6,808 bases of DNA from an uncultured Actinomycetes bacterium (lineage in GTDB: Bacteria > Actinomycetota > Actinomycetes > Mycobacteriales > Mycobacteriaceae). The notes under the pieces were generated by a model that was not told the DNA's origin, did not search any database, and worked only from the letters and a program-made list of their open reading frames with translations. Position 1 is the first letter of the stretch. Each line of letters starts with the position of its first letter. Shown piece by piece: positions 1-6,477 of this stretch. The DNA lies in assembly GCA_903911165.1 (NCBI GenBank), contig CAIWCQ010000519.1, positions 1 through 6,808 of the forward strand, given 5' to 3'. Both the position numbers and the translations under genes were made by a program.

Positions 1-2213
1 CCCATCTTCGACATCACCTTCAACACGCCCTTACCGGCCGCCTTGATGTAGTTCTGCAGCGCCTTCTCGCGGTCGAGGTCCTCAGAACCACCCAGGACGC
101 CACGGTCGATCATGTCGCTGATCGACTCGAATGCCATGTAGGGGTTGATCGCGGCCGCACCGAAGGCGATCAGCATCGCCATGTGGTGCACCTCCCGGAC
201 GTCGCCGGCCTCGACGACCAGGCCCACCTGAGTCCGGGTGCGCTCCCGAACCAGATGGTGATGCACCGCGGCGACGGCGAGCAGGGTCGGGATCGGTGCG
301 GTGGTCTCGTTGGACTCGCGATCCGAGAGGATCAGGATCCGTGCCCCCTCGGCGATGGCTGTCGATGCCGCGGTTCGGATCTCATCGAGAGCGCGGCGCA
401 GGCCCTCCCCGCCCTCGGCCACCGGGTACAGGCAGCGGATCACCGCAGCGCGCATTCCGTGCTTGTTGCCGTGCACCTCGTCTTCGGGGTTGAGGTTGAC
501 CAGTTTGGCTAATTCGTGGTTACGCAGGATCGGGTGTGGCAGCAGGATCTGGTGGCACGACTCCGGGGTGGGATGCAGCAGGTTGCCCTCGGGCCCGACG
601 GTGGCCTGCAGGCTGGTCACCACCTCTTCGCGGATAGCGTCCAGCGGCGGGTTGGTCACCTGGGCGAACAACTGCTGGAAATAGTCGAACAACATCCGAG
701 GCCGCGTCGATAGGACCGCGATCGGCGTGTCGGTGCCCATGGAGCCCAACGACTCCGCACCGGTTCGTGCCATCGGCGCGACCAACATGTTGAGTTCCTC
801 ATAGGTGTATCCGAAAGCTTGCTGCCGCAACACAACCCGGTGATGCGGCATCCGGATATAGGGGCCCTGCGGCAGGTCGTCGAGATGGAACTGCTCGGAC
901 TCAAGCCACTCCCGATACGGATGTTCAGCGGCCAGTTCAGCCTTGATCTCCTCATCGGCGATGATGCGGCCGCGGGCGGTGTCCACCAGGAACATTCGGC
1001 CCGGTTGCAGGCGCAGGCGCTGAACCACGGTGGCCGGGTCGAGGTCGAGCACGCCGGACTCCGAGGCCATCACCACCAGGCCGTCCTGCGTCACCCAGAT
1101 GCGCGAGGGACGCAGTCCATTGCGGTCGAGCACCGCGCCCACGACGGTACCGTCGGAGAAACACACCGAGGCCGGCCCGTCCCACGGCTCCATCAGCGCG
1201 GAGTGGTAGGCGTAAAACGCTCGCCGTGCGGCGTCCATAGTCGCGTTGCGCTCCCAGGCCTCGGGGATCATCATCAGCACCGCGTGCGGCAGGCTGCGGC
1301 CGCCGAGATGCAGCAGTTCGAGAACCTCGTCGAAGCGCGCGCTGTCTGAGGCGCCCGGGGTGCAGACCGGGAAGATCTTTTCGACGTCGGTACCGAAGAT
1401 GTCGGTGTCGATCAGTGCCTCGCGGGCACGCATCCAGTTCTCGTTGCCGGTGACGGTGTTGATCTCGCCGTTGTGGGCGATACGTCGGAACGGGTGCGCC
1501 AGCGGCCACGACGGGAAGGTGTTGGTGGAGAAGCGCGAGTGCACGATGCCCAGCGCGCTGGTGAGCCGTTCGTCCTGCAGATCAAGATAGAACGCTTTCA
1601 ACTGAGGGGTGGTCAGCATGCCCTTGTAGACGAAGGTCCTCCCCGAGAGGCTCGGGAAGTAGACGGTCTCGCGGCCCGGACCGTCCTGACCGGGGCCTTT
1701 GGTGCCCAGTTCGTGTTCGGCCCGCTTGCGCACCACATACGCCCGACGCTCCAGATCCATTCCGGAGGCGCCGCCGATGAACGGCTGCCGGAAGGTGGGC
1801 ATGGCGTCGCGGGCGAGAGCACCCAGCGAAGAGTCATCGGTGGGCACGTCGCGCCAGCCGAGCAGACTCAGCCCCTCGGAGGTGACAATTCCCTCGAAGG
1901 CGGCGCAGGCGGCCGCGGCGTCACGGGCGGACTGCGGCAGGAATGCGATGCCGGTGGCGTAGGAACCCTCGGCGGGCAACTCGAAGTCGACCACCGCCCG
2001 AAAGAACTCATCGGGGATGCCGATCATGATGCCGGCCCCGTCGCCGCTATTGGGCTCGGCTCCGGCGGCGCCGCGATGCTCGAGGTTCAGCAGTGCGGTG
2101 ATCGCGTGATCGACGATGTCCCGGCTACGCCGGCCGTGGATGTCCACGACCATGGCCACGCCGCACGCATCATGTTCGTACGCGGGGTTGTAGAGCCCGA
2201 CACTGCTGGGCAT
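1..2213 (-). CDS. gltB: Glutamate synthase large subunit (N-terminal 737 codons, truncated by the window edge)
   Basis: Large subunit of NADPH-type glutamate synthase (GOGAT). It releases ammonia from glutamine and channels it to 2-oxoglutarate, making glutamate in the cytoplasm with GltD. The frame read from ATG 2213 is open to the edge. Seen: a 16-residue propeptide, then Cys17, the expected N-terminal nucleophile of class II amidotransferases, in [27 protein letters not shown] covers 46-61, [12 protein letters not shown] 225-236 and AHNGEIN 246-252. In mature numbering Arg31, Asn232/Gly233 and Asp274 lie where the glutamine-binding and oxyanion residues sit in Azospirillum GltB. The central domain follows, and the edge cuts at KVMSKMG, where the FMN barrel begins. 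About 790 residues, including the Fe-S cysteines, lie outside (the family is about 1,500 aa). Start: ATG 2213 puts Cys17 at the usual distance. In-frame GTG codons at 2219, 2231 and 2249 are alternatives, and an in-frame stop at 2256-2258 limits extension. Identification is very secure. Confidence 0.97.
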   Translation of the reverse strand, partial: MPSSVGLYNPAYEHDACGVAMVVDIHGRRSRDIVDHAITALLNLEHRGAAGAEPNSGDGAGIMIGIPDEFFRAVVDFELPAEGSYATGIAFLPQSARDAAAACAAFEGIVTSEGLSLLGWRDVPTDDSSLGALARDAMPTFRQPFIGGASGMDLERRAYVVRKRAEHELGTKGPGQDGPGRETVYFPSLSGRTFVYKGMLTTPQLKAFYLDLQDERLTSALGIVHSRFSTNTFPSWPLAHPFRRIAHNGEINTVTGNENWMRAREALIDTDIFGTDVEKIFPVCTPGASDSARFDEVLELLHLGGRSLPHAVLMMIPEAWERNATMDAARRAFYAYHSALMEPWDGPASVCFSDGTVVGAVLDRNGLRPSRIWVTQDGLVVMASESGVLDLDPATVVQRLRLQPGRMFLVDTARGRIIADEEIKAELAAEHPYREWLESEQFHLDDLPQGPYIRMPHHRVVLRQQAFGYTYEELNMLVAPMARTGAESLGSMGTDTPIAVLSTRPRMLFDYFQQLFAQVTNPPLDAIREEVVTSLQATVGPEGNLLHPTPESCHQILLPHPILRNHELAKLVNLNPEDEVHGNKHGMRAAVIRCLYPVAEGGEGLRRALDEIRTAASTAIAEGARILILSDRESNETTAPIPTLLAVAAVHHHLVRERTRTQVGLVVEAGDVREVHHMAMLIAFGAAAINPYMAFESISDMIDRGVLGGSEDLDREKALQNYIKAAGKGVLKVMSKM

Positions 2214-2223
2214 ACGCACCTGA

Positions 2224-2229
2224 CCCTTC
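2224..2229 (-). promoter_or_regulatory. Putative ribosome binding site of gltB
   Basis: On the minus strand this reads GAAGGG, the only purine-rich match to the 16S rRNA tail near the gltB start. Ten bases separate it from ATG 2213 and four from the in-frame GTG 2219. If AAGG is aligned to the A-rich half of the full AGAAAGGAGG complement, the effective spacing suits ATG 2213 better. The match is short, so it supports rather than proves the start. Confidence 0.45.
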
Positions 2230-2339
2230 ACAACATCTCGATCTCGCACGGCACCTCAACGACGGCGTCGCGCCCCGCCGGGGATCCTCCGTGCGTCGGT
2301 GAACGGCGGCCCTTCTGTGGTCTACAACAGGTAGGAGAA

Positions 2340-2369
2340 ACGATAGGCAAGCAGGGCCGAAGATGCCAA
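2340..2369 (-). promoter_or_regulatory. Candidate sigma-A-type promoter for gltB
   Basis: On the minus strand TTGGCA (2364-2369) resembles a -35 box. After an 18-nt spacer, TATCGT (2340-2345) fits the mycobacterial TAnnnT -10 pattern. Transcription would start near 2333, giving a leader of about 120 nt before ATG 2213. The -35 box abuts the palindrome at 2370-2385 directly, which is a plausible place for a regulator to act. Motif reading only; no start-site data. Confidence 0.4.
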
Positions 2370-2385
2370 ATTAGGTGAACCTAAT
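2370..2385. promoter_or_regulatory. 16-bp palindrome resembling a DtxR-family (IdeR/MntR-type) operator
   Basis: The sequence ATTAGGTGAACCTAAT has perfect 7-bp arms (ATTAGGT/ACCTAAT) around a 2-bp centre, in an otherwise GC-rich region. TTAGGT...ACCTAA half sites are typical of DtxR-family metalloregulators. The arms are closer together than in the 19-bp IdeR box, where a 7-bp centre separates them; by my count only about 13 of 19 positions match that consensus. A single-dimer site, as for a manganese-type MntR, or another regulator is therefore as likely. It lies just upstream of the candidate gltB -35 box and 36 bp before the first aquaporin ATG, so it could control either gene. Confidence 0.5.
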
Positions 2386-2421
2386 CACGGCGGGGTTACT
2401 CGGCCGGTACGGGTATTCGGC

Positions 2422-3174
2422 ATGATTTGGCCCATGCATGCACCCGGAATGGCTCGCCGGTTGGCGGCCGAGTTGATCGGTACCTTCTGGCTGGTGTTCG
2501 CCGGTTGCGGGGCTGCGGTGTTCGCCGCGGACCCCGCGGGCGACTTCTCAGCCGGCATCGGCTACACCGGCGTCGCCCTTGCCTTTGGCCTGGCCGCGAT
2601 GGCCGGGGTCTACGCGCTCGGCGCCGTCTCCGGTGGGCACTTCAACCCCGCCGTTACGTTCGGGGCCGCTATTGCGGGCCATCTGGAGTGGTCGTCGGTG
2701 TTCAAATACTGGCTGGCCCAGACCACCGGGGCGGTCCTGGGCGGCGGCGTGATCGTCCTCATCGGTCACGGCCGGCCGAACTGGACCCCGGTCGGAAACA
2801 TGGCCGCCAACGGCTACGGCTCGAATTCGCCCTTCTACTATTCGTTGACCTCCGTGCTGGTCGCTGAGATCGTTTTGGCGTTCATCTTCCTCCTGGTGTT
2901 CCTGCGCGTCACCGATCACCAACGGCTCACCGGCTTCGCCGCGTTAACCATCGGCCTGACCTACACCGTGATCCACCTGATCGCGATCCCAATCTCCAAC
3001 GCCTCGGTCAATCCGGCGCGCTCGACCGGCGTCGCGTTCTTCAATAGCGCTGGTGCACCTGGCCAACTCTGGGTGTTCTGGCTGGCACCACTGGTAGGTG
3101 CCGCGCTCGCCGGGTGGTCCTATCGGGCGCTGTTCAGCCGCAGGGACGTTCCGGCAGAGGTCACAGCCGACTAA
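2422..3174 (+). CDS. aqpZ: AqpZ-type aquaporin (MIP family water channel)
   Basis: Inner-membrane channel of the major intrinsic protein family, predicted to pass water. The 250-residue chain shows the two half-membrane signatures: HFNPAVT with NPA at 75-77, and NPARSTG with NPA at 197-199. About six hydrophobic spans are visible, and MARRLAAELIGTFWLVFAGCG closely resembles the E. coli AqpZ N-terminus. The selectivity-filter positions read Phe55, His185, Ala194 and Arg200. The narrow Phe/His/Arg set argues for a water channel rather than a glycerol facilitator; Ala replaces E. coli AqpZ Thr183. Start: ATG 2422 gives the longest frame, but ATG 2449 (residue 10, MARRL) best matches the usual AqpZ N-terminus. 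No candidate has a strong Shine-Dalgarno sequence, and 2434 is also possible. The gene diverges from gltB and its 3' end overlaps the opposite-strand glycosylase gene by 14 nt. Family is secure; the symbol rests on resemblance. Confidence 0.93.
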   Translation: MIWPMHAPGMARRLAAELIGTFWLVFAGCGAAVFAADPAGDFSAGIGYTGVALAFGLAAMAGVYALGAVSGGHFNPAVTFGAAIAGHLEWSSVFKYWLAQTTGAVLGGGVIVLIGHGRPNWTPVGNMAANGYGSNSPFYYSLTSVLVAEIVLAFIFLLVFLRVTDHQRLTGFAALTIGLTYTVIHLIAIPISNASVNPARSTGVAFFNSAGAPGQLWVFWLAPLVGAALAGWSYRALFSRRDVPAEVTAD

Positions 3175-4084
3175 TCCGCTGGACCGGCAGTCGGGGGCCG
3201 CGGCGGGGTTCGTAGGCCAGACCACTGACTTCGAGCAGACGCACCACCCGGTAGCGGTGCGGACGCATGGGTTCGAGCAGCTCTACCATGGCAGCATCGT
3301 CGATGGGCCTCCCGATCAGCGTCCAACCGATCATCTTCGACACGTGGTAGTCGCCGACCGATAGCGCGTCGGCATCGCCGAACGCACGCTGAGCGGTCTC
3401 GGCGGCCGTCCACACCCCAACCCCGGGCAGGGACGTCAGTGCTTCGCGGGCTTCGGCCGGCGGCCGCGCGGCGAGGCGTTCCAGAGACACAGCGCGCCGG
3501 GCGCAACCGACGAGGGTGCGGGCGCGGCCGGGGTCGACGTTGGCGCGATGGAATTCCCAGGACGGGATGGCGCACCACTGCTGCGCCGACGGCGGCACCC
3601 GCATGATCGCGGGCGCAGGACCGGGTGCGGGTGTGCCGAACTTGGTGACGAGCAGTCGCCAGGACCGGAAGGCATCGGCGCCCGGGACGCGTTGCTCGAT
3701 TACGGCCGGGATGAGTGCCTCCAACACCCGCGAAGTGCGCCCGATACGAAGATGCGGCACCCGGGCAGTGGCGGCGGCGACGGTCGGGTGGTTCGGCTGG
3801 AAGTCCGTGGCGTCGTCGTCGATACCGAGCAGTGCGGGTAGGGCATCAATGAACTGTTCGGCACCCGCGCCCCACGCCTGACATCGCACGGCGTCCGTTG
3901 CGGTTCGGCTGATGCGTGCGGTCACCGGCCCGCTGGGCAGCAGGCTGGTGCGCCAGATAGCACCGTCAGCCTCGATCTGGAAGCACGGGTCCTTGGGGCC
4001 CCTGCGCTGCGGGGCCAGCGTATGGCCGGGACTGACCGGTCCCGGGAATCTGAGCGTGCGCTCTGACGCTTGCTGGCTCGGCAC
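3161..4084 (-). CDS. AlkA-like DNA-3-methyladenine glycosylase, HhH-GPD superfamily
   Basis: Probable base-excision-repair enzyme that removes alkylated bases by cleaving the N-glycosidic bond. With a GTG start at 4084 it has 307 residues, close to AlkA (282). Residues 121-133 (LEALIPAVIEQRV) match the conserved first helix of the HhH-GPD fold. The hairpin LPGVGVWTA is at 219-227, and Asp245 in VGDYHVSK lies where AlkA Asp238, the catalytic aspartate, is expected. No four-cysteine cluster follows, so an EndoIII/MutY-type iron-sulfur loop is absent. Start: the frame opens further upstream, but longer versions would overlap the oxidoreductase gene and add arginine/proline-rich shadow sequence; GTG 4084 begins 10 nt after that gene's stop and just before RTLRFPGPVSPGHTLAP. 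It appears to be the last gene of the minus-strand operon. The exact lesion range cannot be read from sequence. Confidence 0.85.
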   Translation of the reverse strand: MPSQQASERTLRFPGPVSPGHTLAPQRRGPKDPCFQIEADGAIWRTSLLPSGPVTARISRTATDAVRCQAWGAGAEQFIDALPALLGIDDDATDFQPNHPTVAAATARVPHLRIGRTSRVLEALIPAVIEQRVPGADAFRSWRLLVTKFGTPAPGPAPAIMRVPPSAQQWCAIPSWEFHRANVDPGRARTLVGCARRAVSLERLAARPPAEAREALTSLPGVGVWTAAETAQRAFGDADALSVGDYHVSKMIGWTLIGRPIDDAAMVELLEPMRPHRYRVVRLLEVSGLAYEPRRGPRLPVQRISRL

Positions 4085-4094
4085 CGCGAAACGC

Positions 4095-5462
4095 CTAGGG
4101 GCGCCCGGTGATTCGATCCGCGATCGCGGCAATCGGGGAGGTGTTCGCCCGGCCGCCGGCCTCATGGCGGTCGGCCAGTTTGTAGGCCGAGTACAGGCCC
4201 TGCACACCGAGCCAGCGCAGGGGTTCGGGTTCCCAAGTTCTCGAGCGGTGATCCACCCACGGCGACTCCGTCAGCGCGGTGGACCGCTTGAGCACCAGAT
4301 CGGCCAGGGTTCGGCCGGCCAGATTAGTGGCCGCCACACCGTGGCCGACGTAGCCGCCGGCCTCACCGAGTCCGGTGGCCAGGTCAAACGCAACCCCGGC
4401 GGTCCAGTCTCGCGGCACGGCGAGTACACCGCACCAACCGTGCGCGATCGGCACACCCCGCGTCTGCGGCAGTACGGTGTTGAGCACCCCGGTGAGGTAG
4501 TCGATGGTGTGCTGGCCGACGGCACCGTCGTGGTCGATCCGCGAGGCGTAGCGGTAGGGCACCGCGCGTCCACCGATGGCGATGCGGTCATCGGCGGTGC
4601 GCTGGGCGTAGAAGAAGCCGTGTGCCAAATCTCCGAGGGTCTCCCGGCCCTGCCAGCCAACTGTGCGCCAGAGGCTTTCCGCCATCGGATCGGTGGCGAT
4701 CATGGCGCTGTTCATCGGCAGCCAGCGTCGCCGCAGCCCGCGCATGCGCGCGGTGAACCCCTCGGTGGCGCGCAGCACGATCGGAGCGCGCACCACTCCC
4801 AGTGGTGTCTCGGCGCGCCCGGACCTGATCGTGGTCACCGGGGTCTGTTCGTAGATCGTCACACCCAACCGTTCCACCACGTCGGCGAAGCCACGCGCGA
4901 GCTTCGCCGGCTGTATCCGTGCGCAGTGCGGGTTGAACGAACCCAACATCAGGTGATCAACCCGAATACGTTGGGCCGCTTCGGATCCCGAGAGGATCTC
5001 TGCGTCGTCGACTCCCCAGTGGCGATCCTCATCGAACTCGGCGCGCAACCGCACGGCCTGCGCGGCGGTTCGGGCGACTTCAAGGTTGCCGCCCTTGACA
5101 ATGTCGGCGTCGATACCTTCCCGGCGGGTCACGTCGATCACCTCGTCGACGGTCTCGTTGAGCATCCGCTGCCAGGTAATGACGCTGTCGCGGCCGTGTC
5201 GCTTGGCCAGCAGATCTCGACTTCCGGGTGCCAGGCCCGCCAGCCAGCCTCCGTTGCGGCCGGAGGCGCCGAACCCGGCGAAGCGCGCCTCGAGAACCGT
5301 GATCCGTAGGGATGGGTCGGCCTGCTTGAGGTAGTAGGCGGTCCACAGCCCGGTGTAGCCGGCCCCAACGATGCAGACGTCGGCTTCGCGATCTCCGGGC
5401 AGGGCGGGTCGCGGGTCGGGTAACTCGGCGAACCAGTGCGAGACGTGGCCGTTCTTTGCCAT
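4095..5462 (-). CDS. FAD-dependent oxidoreductase of the DAO (DadA/PuuB-like) family
   Basis: Cytoplasmic flavoenzyme of 455 residues, a usual length for D-amino-acid oxidase-fold enzymes that oxidise amines or amino acids. The N-terminal dinucleotide fold is clear: VGAGYTG with Gly33, Gly35 and Gly38, and Glu58 closing the second strand (VLEA) to bind the ribose of FAD. GASGRNGGW at 65-73 is a flavin-contacting motif typical of the PuuB-like subgroup. GYVGHGVAATN at 370-380 is the C-terminal FAD loop, followed by LAGRTLADLVL. Start: ATG 5462 (MAKNGHVSHWF) lies 4 nt after the stop of the upstream SDR gene; the frame is open further upstream but would overlap that gene for about 100 nt. A small hairpin lies just before the ATG. 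Relatives include gamma-glutamylputrescine oxidase, glycine/sarcosine oxidases and D-amino-acid dehydrogenases. No polyamine-pathway partner is visible, so the substrate stays open. Confidence 0.88.
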   Translation of the reverse strand: MAKNGHVSHWFAELPDPRPALPGDREADVCIVGAGYTGLWTAYYLKQADPSLRITVLEARFAGFGASGRNGGWLAGLAPGSRDLLAKRHGRDSVITWQRMLNETVDEVIDVTRREGIDADIVKGGNLEVARTAAQAVRLRAEFDEDRHWGVDDAEILSGSEAAQRIRVDHLMLGSFNPHCARIQPAKLARGFADVVERLGVTIYEQTPVTTIRSGRAETPLGVVRAPIVLRATEGFTARMRGLRRRWLPMNSAMIATDPMAESLWRTVGWQGRETLGDLAHGFFYAQRTADDRIAIGGRAVPYRYASRIDHDGAVGQHTIDYLTGVLNTVLPQTRGVPIAHGWCGVLAVPRDWTAGVAFDLATGLGEAGGYVGHGVAATNLAGRTLADLVLKRSTALTESPWVDHRSRTWEPEPLRWLGVQGLYSAYKLADRHEAGGRANTSPIAAIADRITGRP

Positions 5463-5464
5463 CT

Positions 5465-5481
5465 GCTCAGTCTCGCTGAGC
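5465..5481 (-). promoter_or_regulatory. Short hairpin across the SDR stop / oxidoreductase start junction
   Basis: The minus-strand mRNA reads GCTCAG, a 5-nt loop CGAGA, then CTGAGC: a perfect 6-bp inverted repeat. It contains the SDR stop codon (5467-5469) and ends two bases before the oxidoreductase ATG (5462). It covers the place where that gene's ribosome binding site should be, and no good Shine-Dalgarno is visible outside it. There is no U-tract, so it does not look like a terminator. A ribosome finishing the SDR would melt it, which would couple translation of the two genes. A 6-bp repeat can arise by chance. Confidence 0.35.
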
Positions 5482-6477
5482 GGCCTTGGCGGCGCGCAGC
5501 GAGGTCCAGAACTGCGCGGCCGCGGCAATGGAGTGCTCGACCGGCGTTGGCTGCCAGCCGAGTTCATGCACGGCCTTGGTGTGATCGACCGGCGCCTCGG
5601 CGCGCATCAGCCGAACCGCATTGAGAGTAAGTCGCTCATCTTTCCCGCGCAGCCGGGCCTTAGCAGTGCCGAGGGCTCCCATCGCGTAGGTCACCGGCAA
5701 CGGGATGGTCCTCGTCGGACCGGGCACCCCGGCGGCGTCGGCGGCGATCCGCACCACCTCGGCATTACTGATCATTTTCTCCGAGATCAGGTAGCGCTCA
5801 CCTACCCGACCGCGTTCGGCGGCGAGGATCATCGCAGCGGCGGCGTCATCGACACCGACGGCCTCAAGTTCGATACTGCCCAGCACGAAGGGCAGCTTGC
5901 CGAAGGCCGCGCCGGCGATGATGGCACCGTGTGGGGTGCGCCCCCAATCACCGGGGCCGTAGGTGGTGGACACGCACATCGCGACGGCGGGCAGGATGGA
6001 GCCGAGCACCATGCGTTCGGCCTGTACTCGCGTACGCACGTAGGGGGTAAGTCTGGTTTCGTCGGTGATGACATCGGACTCACTGGCTACACGGCCGCGG
6101 CGGCGGTCGACGGTAGCGTAGGTGCTGGTGAAGATAAAGCGCCGCAACGGGTTCCGGCGGTGCACGGCCTCGGCGACGTCGAGGACATTGCGGGTGCCGT
6201 CGACGTTGGTGCGATACAGCGGAGCCGGGTCGCTCAGATAACCGCGGGTGTCGACGACACAGTAGTAGACATCTTCGCAACCCGTCATGGCCTCGGCCAC
6301 GGTGTCGTTGTCCCAGATATCGCCGACGAAGCGCTGGGTGTTGAGATCGTCGATACCGATGGTGTTGGCGCCCTCGCGCACCATCGCCCGCACATCGTGG
6401 CCAGCCGCCACCAGTTGGCGGGTGACGTGCGAACCCAGGAAACCGTTGGCGCCGATGACGAGTTTCGGTCCGCTCAC
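5467..6477 (-). CDS. NAD(P)-dependent epimerase/dehydratase-like protein, extended SDR family
   Basis: A 336-residue oxidoreductase of the extended short-chain dehydrogenase type, near the dihydroflavonol-reductase/nucleoside-sugar-epimerase group. The Rossmann motif GANGFLG (Gly9, Gly12, Gly15) starts the chain; VGDIW after the second unit and YRTNVDGTRNVLDVAE fit the family. FTSTYATV gives the active-site Ser118/Thr119 region. The tyrosine motif is Tyr146-Val-Arg-Thr-Arg150, so the usual YxxxK lysine is arginine. Start: GTG 6477 overlaps the upstream stop as GTGA and lies eight codons before the glycine motif. A longer open frame reaches ATG 6612, but it would overlap most of the upstream gene and adds arginine-rich shadow sequence. 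The overlap implies translational coupling. The substrate could be a steroid, lipid or small carbonyl or hydroxyl compound; sequence alone does not decide. Confidence 0.87.
   Translation of the reverse strand: MSGPKLVIGANGFLGSHVTRQLVAAGHDVRAMVREGANTIGIDDLNTQRFVGDIWDNDTVAEAMTGCEDVYYCVVDTRGYLSDPAPLYRTNVDGTRNVLDVAEAVHRRNPLRRFIFTSTYATVDRRRGRVASESDVITDETRLTPYVRTRVQAERMVLGSILPAVAMCVSTTYGPGDWGRTPHGAIIAGAAFGKLPFVLGSIELEAVGVDDAAAAMILAAERGRVGERYLISEKMISNAEVVRIAADAAGVPGPTRTIPLPVTYAMGALGTAKARLRGKDERLTLNAVRLMRAEAPVDHTKAVHELGWQPTPVEHSIAAAAQFWTSLRAAKAAQRD

Larger units (their letters stand above)
2214..2421. other. Divergent intergenic control region between gltB and the aquaporin gene
   Basis: This 208-bp gap is the only substantial noncoding stretch in the window. 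It separates two outward-facing genes, so promoters for both should lie here. Visible elements are a candidate gltB promoter (2340-2369), a 16-bp palindrome next to its -35 side (2370-2385), and a weak GlnR-like pair of half sites (2395-2410). The implied gltB leader is about 120 nt. It holds a GC-rich hairpin of four or five base pairs at about 2273-2283 but no riboswitch fold that I recognise. I see no convincing -10 element for the aquaporin gene and no ORF worth calling. Confidence 0.8.

Noticed and set aside
2273..2283. CCCCG/CGGGG hairpin in the gltB leader as a possible terminator or attenuator
   Set aside because: The stem is only four or five base pairs in GC-rich DNA, with no U-tract and no alternative pairing partner visible.
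2286..2290. GGAGG on the minus strand in the gltB leader, a strong Shine-Dalgarno-like core
   Set aside because: No ATG, GTG or TTG follows at a workable distance with a usable frame, and an in-frame stop at 2256-2258 separates it from gltB.
1473..2378. A 301-codon plus-strand open frame opposite the gltB N-terminus that runs into the intergenic gap
   Set aside because: Most of it lies opposite highly conserved gltB codons and its composition is typical of a shadow. The extension into the control region has no independent support.
2370..2388. A canonical 19-bp IdeR iron box
   Set aside because: Aligned to the 19-bp IdeR consensus, only about 13 positions match on either strand and the half-site spacing is wrong. 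I kept it only as a generic DtxR-family-like palindrome.
3912..5309. A 465-codon plus-strand open frame opposite the glycosylase and FAD oxidoreductase genes
   Set aside because: It is antisense to two clear enzyme genes, and its product is Gly/His/Arg-rich with no recognisable fold. Long antisense frames are expected in high-GC DNA with strong third-position bias.
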